From JAUQQI01 sp042408785 (GTDB lineage: Bacteria > Chloroflexota > Dehalococcoidia > JAUQQI01): 33,943 nucleotides of DNA. The translations under genes and the position numbers were made by a program. The notes beneath the pieces were generated by a model. The model saw only the letters and a program-made list of their open reading frames with translations, was not told the origin of the DNA and did no database searches. Below, piece after piece: positions 5,966 through 14,559 of the stretch (position 1 is the stretch's first letter; each line of letters starts with the position of its first letter). The stretch spans positions 1 to 33,943 of the forward strand of contig JBHOQU010000068.1 in the NCBI GenBank assembly GCA_042408785.1. Direction: 5' to 3'.

Positions 5966-8641
5966 CTAGCCGCCGACGGGTTCGAGCCGCACCTTAAGCG
6001 GGCCGGAGACCGGGTTGCGGGCAAAGGGGTCGGGGAGGCGGTCCCGGCCGTTGCCCGCCGGCGGCCCCACATATTCAAAGTCCCAAAAGGCCGCATCCCC
6101 AGCCAGCTGGGCCGAAATCCGAACCCGAGCTACCAGGTCCCAGCCGTCGCCGATGACCCGTACGGGTCTCCCGTCGGCCAGCCCGAGCCGGGCGGCCAGC
6201 TCGGGGCCCACTTCCAGCACCCGCTCCCGGCCCACCGTGGTCAGCGTCTTGAGCATCTCCGGGAAGGTCGCCAGGTCGTACCGGTAGAAAGAGCGGCCCG
6301 GGTAGACGGTGATTAGCCCGTCGGGCGCCGGCTCGGGCTCCGCAAGCCGCAGGTCGGGGAAGGTAAAGGCCTCGGGCAGGGTGTTGACCACGGGCCCCTC
6401 GAACTCCAGCTCCTCGTAGTCCAGCCCGGCAAAGCCGGGGACCCGCTCGGCCAGCTCGGCGAAGACTTCCGCCGGCCGGGCGCTTACTGCGACCCCAAGG
6501 CCGCGGCCGATTTCGGCCAGGATGGTCAGGTCGGTCCGGGCCTCTCCCGGCGGCCGCACCGCCGCCCGCACCCGCTGGACCCGCCGCTCCAGGCTGGTGA
6601 CCGTTCCATCCTTTTCGGCGAAGCTTACCCCCGGCAGAACGACGGTGGCAAAGTCCAGCAGGGGCGACGCATAGGCTCCCTGGACGATGACCGCCTGGCA
6701 CCTTTCCAGGAGGCGGCGCAGTCGCAGGCCGGCGGGGCCCTCCAGGTCGAAGCTGTCGCCCACGATGTAGCAGGTCTTAATGCTGTCCAGGTCCGGGGTT
6801 TCGTCCAGGTGAACCTGCCCCGGGCCCAGCCCGGCCACCGCCCCCGCATCCAGGGCGCCCTGGGAGTTGGCCGTTCCGTAGAGGGGCAGGATGCCGGCCC
6901 CGGGCCGGCCCACATTCCCGGTGACCAGGGCCAGGGCGACCAGGGCCGCCACCGCCGGCCGGCCCTGGTGGACGATGCCGCCCCCGAACATGATAAGCCC
7001 GGGCCGGTTCCGGGCAAAGAGGTGGGCAACCCGGACCAACTCCTCCCGGCCGACCCCGGTTATCCGGCTCACCTCGTCCAGGTCGAGGTTTCGGACGGCA
7101 GCCTCAAAGTCGTGGAAGCCGACGGTCTCGCGGTTTATAAACTCGGCGTCCGCCAGGCCCGCCTCCAGGATCACCTTAATCAGGCCCGCAATAAGCCAGG
7201 CGTCCGTCCCCGGCCTGACCTTTACCCAGGCGTCGGCAAATCGGTTGAGGTGGGTGGGCCGGGGGTTAATTAAGATTAGGTTTGCCCGCTCCCGCTCGGG
7301 AAGGAGGGCCCGGCCCGGCAGGTAGTTAAAGTAGTCGGAGGCCGTCGGCAGGGTTATAGCCGGGGTCCGGGTATGCTGCACGATTTTCATCCCCACCACC
7401 GGCACCGTCTCCCACGGGTCGGCCCCAACCACCAGGTAGGTCCGGGCCTTCTCGATATCGGCGATGGTTGCGGTTGGGCCCACCTTATCGAAGGCGGTGT
7501 GGAGGGGCTCCAGGGCCGTCCAGTCGAGCAGGTCCCAGGTCAGGTTCGGGGTCCCGACCCCCTCCCGGGCGACCTTCTGCAGGGCATAGAGCTCTTCGTT
7601 GGTCAGCCGGGACGAGGCGAAAAAGGCCACCTGCTCCGGCGGGGTATTCTTGAGGGCCTCGACGGCGGCGCCCAGGGCCTCGGTCCAGGTTGCCGGGGTG
7701 AGCGTCCCGTTTCTGCGGACCATCGGCGTCTGGAGCCGCATCGGGTTATGAACAAAGTCCGAAACTCCGAACCTTCCCCGCACGCAGTACTGGCCCCGGT
7801 TGGCCGGGGCATCGTAGTCCGGCCCCACCCGCAGCAGCCGGCCCCGCCGGACCTCCAGAATGAACTGGCAGCCCACGGGGCAGTAGTTGCAGACGCTTCG
7901 GACCAGCTGCTCGCCCGGGCCGGAGAGCCGGTTCTGCCGCTCCTCTAAGGCGCCCACCGGGCATACATCCACGCAGGCCCCGCACATGATGCACCCCACG
8001 TCGATCATCGGCTGGCCGTTGGACGTGCTGATTATGGTCGTATCGCCCCGGTTTTCCATGGTCCACACGGCGATCCCCCGGACCTCGTCGCAGACCCGGA
8101 CGCACCGGTTGCAGACGATGCACAGGTTAAAATCGGCGGCGATAAGGGGGTCTCGCCTGAGGGGAAGGCCCCGGTACTTGAAGGGAAAGCGGACCTCCGA
8201 GATTTCAACGTAGTCGCAGACCGCCTGAAGCTCGCACCGGTAGTTGGCCGGGCAGGTAACACAGCGAAAATCGACGTGGGGCGAGCGCAGGCAGGGCTCC
8301 CCGGTGTAGCACTGGTCCTCCTTGTGGCAGGTGAGACACCCCAGGGGGTGTTCGGTGATGAGGACTTCGATGATCTCCCGGCGGATCTTCTGGACGGCGG
8401 GGGTGTCAGTCCGCACCACCATTCCGTCGGCCACCGGCAGAAGGCAGGAGGCCGGGTACCCCCGCTGCCGCTCGACCTCGACGACGCACATCCGGCAGGC
8501 CCCCCAGGGGCGCAGGGCCGGGTGCCAGCAGAGGGTCGGGATGTAGATGCCGGCCTGCTGGGCCGCCTGGAGCACCGTCATGCCGGGCCGGGCGGTAACT
8601 TCCACCCCGTCGATGGTGAGCTTAACCTGCCGCTCCTCCAT
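5966..8641 (-). CDS. NuoG/FdhA-like iron-sulfur molybdopterin-fold oxidoreductase subunit
   Basis: The 891-residue product carries an electron chain of several Fe-S clusters. These are a plant-type 2Fe-2S site (C38, C49, C52, C66), a His-Cys site H98-x3-C102-x2-C105-x5-C111, a second Cys set C127-x2-C130-x5-C136 followed by ELQ, and two ferredoxin 4Fe-4S motifs (C174/177/180/184 and C217/220/223/227). Next comes the molybdopterin-oxidoreductase Fe4S4 motif (C251, C254, C258, C286), then a complete molybdopterin-type domain to the C-terminus. It would be annotated as a formate dehydrogenase alpha subunit by similarity. However, where such enzymes have the Cys or Sec metal ligand before an HxP motif, this protein reads DLLDWTALEP (370-379) with no Cys. 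It may be a NuoG-like electron carrier or an enzyme with another metal ligand. Last gene of the nuoE-nuoF operon, 12 nt after nuoF. Confidence 0.85.
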   Translation of the reverse strand: MEERQVKLTIDGVEVTARPGMTVLQAAQQAGIYIPTLCWHPALRPWGACRMCVVEVERQRGYPASCLLPVADGMVVRTDTPAVQKIRREIIEVLITEHPLGCLTCHKEDQCYTGEPCLRSPHVDFRCVTCPANYRCELQAVCDYVEISEVRFPFKYRGLPLRRDPLIAADFNLCIVCNRCVRVCDEVRGIAVWTMENRGDTTIISTSNGQPMIDVGCIMCGACVDVCPVGALEERQNRLSGPGEQLVRSVCNYCPVGCQFILEVRRGRLLRVGPDYDAPANRGQYCVRGRFGVSDFVHNPMRLQTPMVRRNGTLTPATWTEALGAAVEALKNTPPEQVAFFASSRLTNEELYALQKVAREGVGTPNLTWDLLDWTALEPLHTAFDKVGPTATIADIEKARTYLVVGADPWETVPVVGMKIVQHTRTPAITLPTASDYFNYLPGRALLPERERANLILINPRPTHLNRFADAWVKVRPGTDAWLIAGLIKVILEAGLADAEFINRETVGFHDFEAAVRNLDLDEVSRITGVGREELVRVAHLFARNRPGLIMFGGGIVHQGRPAVAALVALALVTGNVGRPGAGILPLYGTANSQGALDAGAVAGLGPGQVHLDETPDLDSIKTCYIVGDSFDLEGPAGLRLRRLLERCQAVIVQGAYASPLLDFATVVLPGVSFAEKDGTVTSLERRVQRVRAAVRPPGEARTDLTILAEIGRGLGVAVSARPAEVFAELAERVPGFAGLDYEELEFEGPVVNTLPEAFTFPDLRLAEPEPAPDGLITVYPGRSFYRYDLATFPEMLKTLTTVGRERVLEVGPELAARLGLADGRPVRVIGDGWDLVARVRISAQLAGDAAFWDFEYVGPPAGNGRDRLPDPFARNPVSGPLKVRLEPVGG

Positions 8642-8653
8642 GGTAAGACTCCT

Positions 8654-10345
8654 TCAGACGGCGGTGGCAACCGGGCTTAGCTCGCAAACCCCCTGCGGAC
8701 ACCGCCGCTCCCGGATATGGACTTCGTACTCGTGGCGGAAGTGGGTTATGGTGTCCACCACCGGCACGTGGGCCACCTGACCGTGGCCGCATAGGGAGCC
8801 GAACTGGACGGCCGGGGCGATATCCAGCATAAAGTCTAAGTCCTCGGGCCGGCCCTCCCCGCGGCAGATGCGGTAGAGGGTGTTGTAGTAGGCCCGGGTC
8901 CCCATCTGGCAGGGGAAACACTTGCCGCACGACTCGTCTCGCAGAAACTCCATAAGCTGGAGGACCAGGTTCGGAATGCACGTCTGCTGGCCGACCATTA
9001 CCAGGCCGCCGGAGCCGATGGTGGTGCCGGCATCCCTCAGCTCGTCGAGGGCGAGGGGAAGGGTGGCCACGAAGTCGGCGGGCAGGATGTTGGAGGCCGG
9101 ACCGCCCATCTGGACCGCCTTGAGGTCGGTCGGGTCGGCCTGGGCCAGGTCGTAGATAATCGTTTTCAAGGGGATTCCGAAGGGCAGTTCAAAGCCGCCT
9201 GGGCGGCGAACGGCCCCGCTTACGGTGATGGTTCGGACCCCCTTGCTCCGTTCGGTTCCGAGACCGGCGTACCACTCCCAGCCCCGGGCGATGATCTGGG
9301 GCACATTGGCCAGGGTCTCGACGTTATTTACCACGGTGGGCTTGTAAAAGAGGCCGTTGGTGGCCGGGAAGGGCGGCCGGCTGCGGGGCATCGCCCGGTC
9401 GCCCTCGATGGAGGAGATAAGCCCCATCTCCTCCCCGCAAAGGTAGGAGCCGGCCCCATCCCGGACGATGAGCTCGAAGCTGAAGCCGGACCCCAGGATG
9501 TTATCCCCCAAAAGTCCCCGGGCCTTGAGCTTTTCAATGGCGGTGCGAACCCGGCTGCTGGCCAGGGGATACTCGTCCCGAATGTAGATAAAGCCCCGGC
9601 TGGCGCCGTTGGCGTAGGCGGCGATGGTGATCCCTTCGATGAGCTGGAAGGGGTCGCCCTCCATTATGAGGCGGTCCTTCCAGGTGCCGGCGTTGCCCTC
9701 GTCGGCGTTGCAGATAACGTATTTTTCGGTGCCCCGGGCCCGCAGACAGAACTCCCATTTGAGGCCCGTCGGAAAGGCCGCCCCGCCACAGCCCCGCAGC
9801 CCCGACTTTTTGACGGCCTCGACGATTTCGGTCGGGGTCATCGTTAGGGCCCGGGCCAGCCCCTCATAGCCCCCGTTGGCCAGGTAATCGTCCAGGTCCT
9901 CGGGGTCAATGATGCCCGCATTCCGCTGGGTTATCCGGTACTGGAGCTTAAACCATTCGGTCTCTTCCCGGGGCGGAATCCCCTCGTAGGGGGCGTCGGC
10001 ATAGACGTAGAGGGCCTTATCCACCCGGGGGTTGCCCCGCCCGACCACATCCTCGATGAGCTGGGCCGCCTCGGCCGGCGTCAGGGGACCGTAGGCCACC
10101 CGGGGCCGGCCGGGAAGCTGGATGTCCAGCATCGGCTCGGCCCAGCAGAGCCCGACGCACCCGGTCTTCTCGACCGAAGCGTCCAGGTGAAGCCTTTTTA
10201 AGGCGTCGATAACGGCCGCCTTCACCTTCCGGGCGCCGGCAAAGATGCCGCAGGAGCCGGCGCTGATGATTATCCGGGGTCGGTTGGGATTAACCTTGCG
10301 CTCCCAGCGGCTTCGGGCTTCGGCAACGAGGGTTTCGAGGTTCAT
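8654..10345 (-). CDS. nuoF: NuoF-like NADH-binding diaphorase subunit (FMN, 4Fe-4S)
   Basis: The 563-residue product is longer than complex I NuoF because it has an N-terminal thioredoxin-like ferredoxin domain (cysteines at 32, 63 and 67), as in bidirectional hydrogenase and soluble formate dehydrogenase beta subunits. The core shows the NAD(H)/FMN site GLRGCGGAAFPTGLKW (182-197), CNADEGNAGTWKDR (212-225; the usual acidic residue after EG is Asn217), GAGSYLCGEEMG (298-309) and the 4Fe-4S ligands C473, C476, C479 and C519. It would exchange electrons between NAD(H) and the Fe-S chain of its partner. It overlaps nuoE by 4 nt (ATGA-type coupling). Confidence 0.92.
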   Translation of the reverse strand: MNLETLVAEARSRWERKVNPNRPRIIISAGSCGIFAGARKVKAAVIDALKRLHLDASVEKTGCVGLCWAEPMLDIQLPGRPRVAYGPLTPAEAAQLIEDVVGRGNPRVDKALYVYADAPYEGIPPREETEWFKLQYRITQRNAGIIDPEDLDDYLANGGYEGLARALTMTPTEIVEAVKKSGLRGCGGAAFPTGLKWEFCLRARGTEKYVICNADEGNAGTWKDRLIMEGDPFQLIEGITIAAYANGASRGFIYIRDEYPLASSRVRTAIEKLKARGLLGDNILGSGFSFELIVRDGAGSYLCGEEMGLISSIEGDRAMPRSRPPFPATNGLFYKPTVVNNVETLANVPQIIARGWEWYAGLGTERSKGVRTITVSGAVRRPGGFELPFGIPLKTIIYDLAQADPTDLKAVQMGGPASNILPADFVATLPLALDELRDAGTTIGSGGLVMVGQQTCIPNLVLQLMEFLRDESCGKCFPCQMGTRAYYNTLYRICRGEGRPEDLDFMLDIAPAVQFGSLCGHGQVAHVPVVDTITHFRHEYEVHIRERRCPQGVCELSPVATAV

Positions 10346-10899
10346 AACTCGACCTCCTCCCGGGGCGGGGTCGGCATACCGTCGCCGCAGGGCAGGCCCT
10401 CAATCCCTTCGACGCGGCCGTCCAGAATATCGTCCACCTGCTCCGGCCTCACCCGAACGAAGGTGAGGGTATTGATCTGGAGCATGGGGGCGTAGGCGCA
10501 GGTGTTGTAGCAGGGCAGGGGAACCAGGGTATATCTGCCGTCCGGGGTCGTCTCGTGCCAGCCGATGCCCAGCCTCTCCCGGATCCGGCGCAGGATGGCG
10601 GGGGTTCCCAGGGCCTGACAGACCGTTCCGGAGCAGACCCGGATGACCTTTTCCCCAACGGGATGGGGGAACAGAAACTCGTAAAAGTGCAGGATGCCGT
10701 CCAGGGTATTTTCTGAAACCCCCAGCTCCTCGGCCACCACTCGCAAGGACTCCGGGGGCACGTAGCCGTAGGCCTGCTGGATAACCTTGAGGGCATCTAC
10801 GGTCATGGTTCGGTCGCCCCGGAACGGGGCCACAAGCTGGCGGACCCTCGCTTCCAGGTCGGCGGGCGCCGCCCGCCGGAGCGGATGCCTCTCACTCAT
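10342..10899 (-). CDS. nuoE: NuoE-like 2Fe-2S thioredoxin-fold subunit
   Basis: The 185-residue product has the N-terminal helical part and thioredoxin-like 2Fe-2S domain of NuoE. The ligands are visible as CSGTVC (C-x4-C) and, about 40 residues on, CYNTC (C-x3-C). With NuoF it forms the NADH dehydrogenase head of complex I, NAD-dependent formate dehydrogenases or hydrogenases. The first 20 residues are basic and variable. The ATG has GGGGAG 6 nt upstream. It lies only 24 nt after ugd, so it may share that gene's transcript. Confidence 0.92.
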   Translation of the reverse strand: MSERHPLRRAAPADLEARVRQLVAPFRGDRTMTVDALKVIQQAYGYVPPESLRVVAEELGVSENTLDGILHFYEFLFPHPVGEKVIRVCSGTVCQALGTPAILRRIRERLGIGWHETTPDGRYTLVPLPCYNTCAYAPMLQINTLTFVRVRPEQVDDILDGRVEGIEGLPCGDGMPTPPREEVEL

Positions 10900-10923
10900 G
10901 GAAGACTCCCCCTGCCAGGCGGG

Positions 10924-12288
10924 TTATTTGTCCAGTCTGAGGGGCAACTCTCGGTTAATGATGGTTCGGGCGATCTGCTCGGCCTCCCGCCGGAGTCCCC
11001 GGCCGATCCCGAAGTAAACGAAGCCCAGGTTAAACATCGTCTTGGGCTCGTAGATGTTGCGCCCATCCACCACCACCGGGTGCCGCATAAGCTCTTTGAC
11101 CCGGACCAGGTCGAGCTGTTTGAACTCGTTCCACTCGGTGGCCACCACCAGGGCGTCGGCCCCCCGGGCAACATCGTAACTGTTTTCACAATATTCTACA
11201 AGGTCGCCCAGAACTTTGCGGGCCGAATCCATCGCCACGGGGTCGTAGGCCTTGACCCGGGCCCCCTCGCTCAGGAGCAGGTGGATCACGTCGATGGCCG
11301 GGGCGGCCCGGACATCGTCGGTATTGGGCTTAAAGCTCAGGCCCAGTACACCCACCACCAGGCCGTCGAGGGAGCCGAAGACTTCCCGGAGCCGCTGGAT
11401 CACGACCCGCCGCTGGTCGCGGTTAATATCCATCACCGTTCGGAGGAGCTGGGGGTGGCAGCCGTGAATGGCGGCCATGTGGGCCAGGGCCTCCACATCC
11501 TTGGGGAAGCAACTTCCGCCGAAACCCAGGCCGGCCTCGAGGAAGGCCAGCCCGATCCGCTTGTCCATACCCATTCCCTTGGCCACCATCTTTACGTCGG
11601 CCCCCACCTGGTCGCAGATGGCGGCGATCTCGTTGATAAAGCTGATACGGGTGGCCAGGAAGGCATTGGAGGCGTATTTAATCATTTCGGCGGTACGGAT
11701 GTCGGTTATGATCACCGGGGCGTTTAGGGGTGCGTGCAGCTCCTTGACCTTCTCGGCGGCCTCGGGGTTGCTGGCCCCCAGGACGATCCGGTCGGGGTTC
11801 ATAAAGTCCTGGATGGCGCTGCCCTCCCGGAGAAATTCCGGGTTTGAAACCACGTCGAACTTGGCGTTCGGGTTCACCCGCTCGATAATGGAGGCGATAA
11901 GGTCCCCAGTGCCGATGGGCACGGTGGACTTGTTGACGATGATGGTGTAGCCGGTCAGGTGAGGGGCAAGGCTTTCGGCCGCCGCACGGACGTACTTGGT
12001 ATCCGCCTCCCCCTCCCAGCCGGGCGGGGTTCCCACCGCCAGGAAGACGAATTCGGCCCCGGGGACGGCCTCATCGTAGCGGGTGGTAAAGCTGAGCCGG
12101 CCGGCCTTCAGGTTGCGCCGCAGCAGTTCCTCGAGGCCGGGCTCGTAGATGGGGGGAATACCGGCGCGCAGCGACTCGATTTTTGCCCCGTCGATGTCCA
12201 GGCCGATGACGTAGTTTCCCAGGTCGGCAAAGCAGGTGGCCGTTGTAAGCCCAACATAGCCCATCCCAATCACGCAGAGGCGCTTCAC
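10924..12288 (-). CDS. ugd: UDP-glucose 6-dehydrogenase
   Basis: The 454-residue enzyme oxidises UDP-glucose to UDP-glucuronate in two NAD+-dependent steps, supplying envelope polysaccharide synthesis. It opens with the Rossmann motif VIGMGYVGL (6-14). It then has NKSTVPIGTG (119-128), NPEFLREG (149-156), the middle-domain EMIKYASNAFLATRISFINE (201-220) and the catalytic cysteine in GFGGSCFPKD (C260). The C-terminal UDP-binding domain begins at LGLSFKPNTDD. The length is normal. The start is GTG at 12288 with GGGAGG 5 nt away; homology begins at residue 2. A GDP-mannose dehydrogenase role is less likely, given the FGGSCFPKD context. Confidence 0.93.
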   Translation of the reverse strand: MKRLCVIGMGYVGLTTATCFADLGNYVIGLDIDGAKIESLRAGIPPIYEPGLEELLRRNLKAGRLSFTTRYDEAVPGAEFVFLAVGTPPGWEGEADTKYVRAAAESLAPHLTGYTIIVNKSTVPIGTGDLIASIIERVNPNAKFDVVSNPEFLREGSAIQDFMNPDRIVLGASNPEAAEKVKELHAPLNAPVIITDIRTAEMIKYASNAFLATRISFINEIAAICDQVGADVKMVAKGMGMDKRIGLAFLEAGLGFGGSCFPKDVEALAHMAAIHGCHPQLLRTVMDINRDQRRVVIQRLREVFGSLDGLVVGVLGLSFKPNTDDVRAAPAIDVIHLLLSEGARVKAYDPVAMDSARKVLGDLVEYCENSYDVARGADALVVATEWNEFKQLDLVRVKELMRHPVVVDGRNIYEPKTMFNLGFVYFGIGRGLRREAEQIARTIINRELPLRLDK

Positions 12289-12319
12289 GCGGCCCTCCCC
12301 AAAGCGGTTATCTCCAGGC

Positions 12320-12349
12320 AGTATACCCGTTGGGCAGTCTATCCGGCAA
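12320..12349 (-). promoter_or_regulatory. Predicted promoter of ugd
   Basis: On the minus strand TTGCCG (12349-12344) and TATACT (12325-12320) are 18 nt apart, and the predicted start point leaves a leader of about 25 nt before the GTG at 12288. It is the only good pair I see between the terminator-like hairpins and ugd. Confidence 0.5.
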
Positions 12350-12478
12350 GGCGAACGCCAGGCGGGCGGGGCTTTTCCGAGTTGCCGGTCTGATCTGCAG
12401 AAACTGTCAGCCGGGAGTCAGGCTAAGGAGGCGCTACCGCCGTGCTCCCCACAAAAGATTGGCGCCGCCTGGAAAGCA

Positions 12479-12497
12479 CCGGCTTCGGGGAAGCCGG
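12479..12497 (-). terminator. Short 8-bp hairpin, possible terminator
   Basis: CCGGCTTC (12479-12486) and GAAGCCGG (12490-12497) form an 8-bp perfect stem with a 3-nt loop. It lies between the strong hairpin after the DNRLRE gene and the ugd promoter. There is no clear T-run on the minus strand; CCTTTAAT follows on the plus strand. Confidence 0.35.
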
Positions 12498-12522
12498 CCT
12501 TTAATGGGGGCCAGGACGCCGG

Positions 12523-12567
12523 CCAGTGTCCGGGCCGCTCTTTCTGGGAGGGCGGCCCGGACACTGG
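12523..12567 (-). terminator. Strong 16-bp hairpin after the efflux operon
   Basis: Arms CCAGTGTCCGGGCCGC (12523-12538) and its perfect complement (12552-12567) enclose a 13-nt loop. It begins 17 nt after the stop of the last gene of the minus-strand efflux operon, so it probably ends or protects that transcript. It is not followed by a T-run. Confidence 0.5.
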
Positions 12568-12584
12568 AAGGTTCCTTCCCACCC

Positions 12585-13316
12585 TTACGGGCATGTAGCC
12601 GAACGGGCAACAAGGGGTAAGAAAAGGTGATTGGGCAGGGCGGGCGGGGTGGACGGGGGCGTGGCTGTCGGGCCGGAGTAAATCTGCAGGGTGGGCGGCT
12701 GGGCCCCTGGAACCCCCTGGGTCCTGGCCTCACGGGAGAAGAAGATTTTCTGAATGCCGGGGACAAAGGCGGTGGCCTTCACCATCAGGCCGTAGTTCTG
12801 AAACCCGCCCTGGCCGGCGTCATAGGCCCGCCAGGCCCGCACCAGCCCGGTGATGTCGAAGGCGCAGGCCGACGTGTCCCCGACGGTGACGGTGGCGTAG
12901 CTTTCGGCGAACTTGTCGGCCATCTGGTTCCAGGTGGCGGCCTCCCCCCAGGGCTGGGTCACCCGGTGGATGCTGATGCTCAGGGGCTGGGGCGAATAAC
13001 CGGTGGCCCCCTGGTCCAGGGTCAGCTGAAGCAGGGCCTGCTGGATGGTGACGCTCATGGGCACGGTGGTCAGGGAAAACTGGATCAGGGTCCGCTCCTC
13101 CCCAAAGGAGCCGCCGTCCCCCACCCAGAGGTCGGCGGCGTCGCTGCCGCCGCTGTTGCTGCTGGGGGTGCCCGAAAAGATGGTGGTATCCTGGGTCGGC
13201 GTAAGAGTGGCCACCAGGTCCTGGGTTCGGATATCGGCGCGGCCCTGGCCGCCGAGCAGGGCGCCAAAGAGCAAAAGCCCGAGGGCAGGTCCGAGGATGA
13301 TGGGCCACCTATTCAT
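12585..13316 (-). CDS. Secreted DNRLRE-domain protein
   Basis: The 243-residue product starts at the ATG at 13316, chosen because it gives a clean signal peptide (MNRWPIILGPALGLLLFGAL, likely cleavage after GQGRA). The mature part is one DNRLRE-type beta domain. It contains TPTQDTTIF near the start, then a Ser/Gly-rich SSNSGGSDAADLWVGDGG, RTLIQFSL and ISIHRVTQPWGEAATWNQM. A Pro/Thr-rich linker leads to a hydrophobic C-terminal LFLPLVAR, a tail common in exported Chloroflexota proteins. The domain is known from surface and carbohydrate-related proteins; its role here is unknown. It overlaps the end of the permease gene by 8 nt, so it is translated with the ABC system and may be its substrate or partner. 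Confidence 0.75.
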   Translation of the reverse strand: MNRWPIILGPALGLLLFGALLGGQGRADIRTQDLVATLTPTQDTTIFSGTPSSNSGGSDAADLWVGDGGSFGEERTLIQFSLTTVPMSVTIQQALLQLTLDQGATGYSPQPLSISIHRVTQPWGEAATWNQMADKFAESYATVTVGDTSACAFDITGLVRAWRAYDAGQGGFQNYGLMVKATAFVPGIQKIFFSREARTQGVPGAQPPTLQIYSGPTATPPSTPPALPNHLFLPLVARSATCP

Positions 13317-14559
13317 AGCGCAGCGCCTCAATGGGATTGAGTCGGGCCGCCCGGGCGGCCGGGTAAATCCCGAAGAAGAGGCCGACAACGGCCGAAACCC
13401 CCACGGCCAGCAGGATGGCATCGGGGGCGACCAGGGTCGGGATCCGCTGGCCGTTAATCTCCAGGGTGCTTATGAGCCTTGAGAGGCCGAAACCCAGCAG
13501 GATCCCCAGGAGGCCCCCGGCCACGCTCACCACCACCGCCTCGGTTAGAAATTGATAAAGGATATCCCGGCGCCGGGCCCCCACCGCCTTGCGAATGCCG
13601 ATCTCCCGGGTCCGTTCGGTGACCGAGACCAGCATGATGTTCATGATGCCGATGCCCCCGACCACCAGGGAGATGCCGGCGATGGAGCCCAGAAGGAGGG
13701 TAAAGATCCCCGTTATCTGGTTGGCCAGGGCGAGCATATCTTCCTGGCTGCGAATGATGAAGTCGTCCTGGCTGACCCGGTGCCGCTGGCGCAAGACGGC
13801 CCCAATGGCCTCGATGGCGTCCTGCATCCGTTCTCGGTCGGCCACCTGGACGATGATGGTGTTCACCGTGGGGGAGCCGCCCCGGGCCGCCACCTGCCGG
13901 GTAATGCTTCGGAAGAAGGTTGTGAGGGGGATGACAACGACGTCGTCCTCGTTGCCCAGGGCCCCGGCCCCCTTCCGGGCAAAGACGCCGATGACCCGGA
14001 AGGTCGCCTGGCCGATCCGAATGTTCTGGTCGATGGGGTCCGACTCGGGGAAGAGCTGGTCGGCCACATCGGCCCCGAGGACGGCCACGGCCGATGCCGC
14101 CTCGAACTGCTGCGGACTAAAAAACTCCCCGGCGGCCAGCTGGTAGTTGCGCACCCACCAGTAGTCGGGGGTGGTGCCGACGATCCGGGTGTTCCAGTTG
14201 GTGCCGTTCCCCACCACCTGCCGGAAGGTCTGGTTAAAGGGGACCGCCGCCGTGATCATCGAAAGCAGTTCGGGCTCGTTGTTGAGGGCGACGGCGTCAT
14301 CATAGGTCAGGGTCTGGGCCGAGCCGAAGCCCAGGGCCAGTCCCCCCTGCTGGACCTGCCCCGGCCCGATGAAGAGCAGGTTGGTGCCGATATTCTGAAT
14401 CCGGGCCGTGATCTGCTCGTTGGCGCCCCGGCCGACGGAGACCATCGCGATGACGGAGCCCACCCCGATGATGATGCCCAGCACCGTAAGAAACGTCCGC
14501 AGCCGGTTGGCCGAGAGGGCCTGAAGGGCCGTAAGGGACAGGTCCAGATACTTGGTCAT
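13309..14559 (-). CDS. MacB/FtsX-family ABC transporter permease
   Basis: The 416-residue product has the MacB topology. One membrane helix lies near 21-42, a large extracytoplasmic domain spans about 45-285, and three helices sit at the C-terminus. Conserved stretches include RLRTFLTVLGIIIGVGSVIA at the first helix, VTERTREIGIRKAVGARRRD between helices 2 and 3, and the terminal YPAARAARLNPIEALRYE. Such permeases do not move substrate through the membrane. They use ATP hydrolysis to drive a partner adaptor outside the membrane (mechanotransmission). It overlaps the ATPase gene by 4 nt. Possible cargoes are peptides, lipids or lipoproteins; no substrate is indicated. Confidence 0.92.
   Translation of the reverse strand: MTKYLDLSLTALQALSANRLRTFLTVLGIIIGVGSVIAMVSVGRGANEQITARIQNIGTNLLFIGPGQVQQGGLALGFGSAQTLTYDDAVALNNEPELLSMITAAVPFNQTFRQVVGNGTNWNTRIVGTTPDYWWVRNYQLAAGEFFSPQQFEAASAVAVLGADVADQLFPESDPIDQNIRIGQATFRVIGVFARKGAGALGNEDDVVVIPLTTFFRSITRQVAARGGSPTVNTIIVQVADRERMQDAIEAIGAVLRQRHRVSQDDFIIRSQEDMLALANQITGIFTLLLGSIAGISLVVGGIGIMNIMLVSVTERTREIGIRKAVGARRRDILYQFLTEAVVVSVAGGLLGILLGFGLSRLISTLEINGQRIPTLVAPDAILLAVGVSAVVGLFFGIYPAARAARLNPIEALRYE

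Noticed and set aside
5966..8641. Selenocysteine (in-frame TGA) at the metal-ligand position
   Set aside because: The frame is continuous through the region and reads DLLDWTALEP; there is no in-frame TGA.
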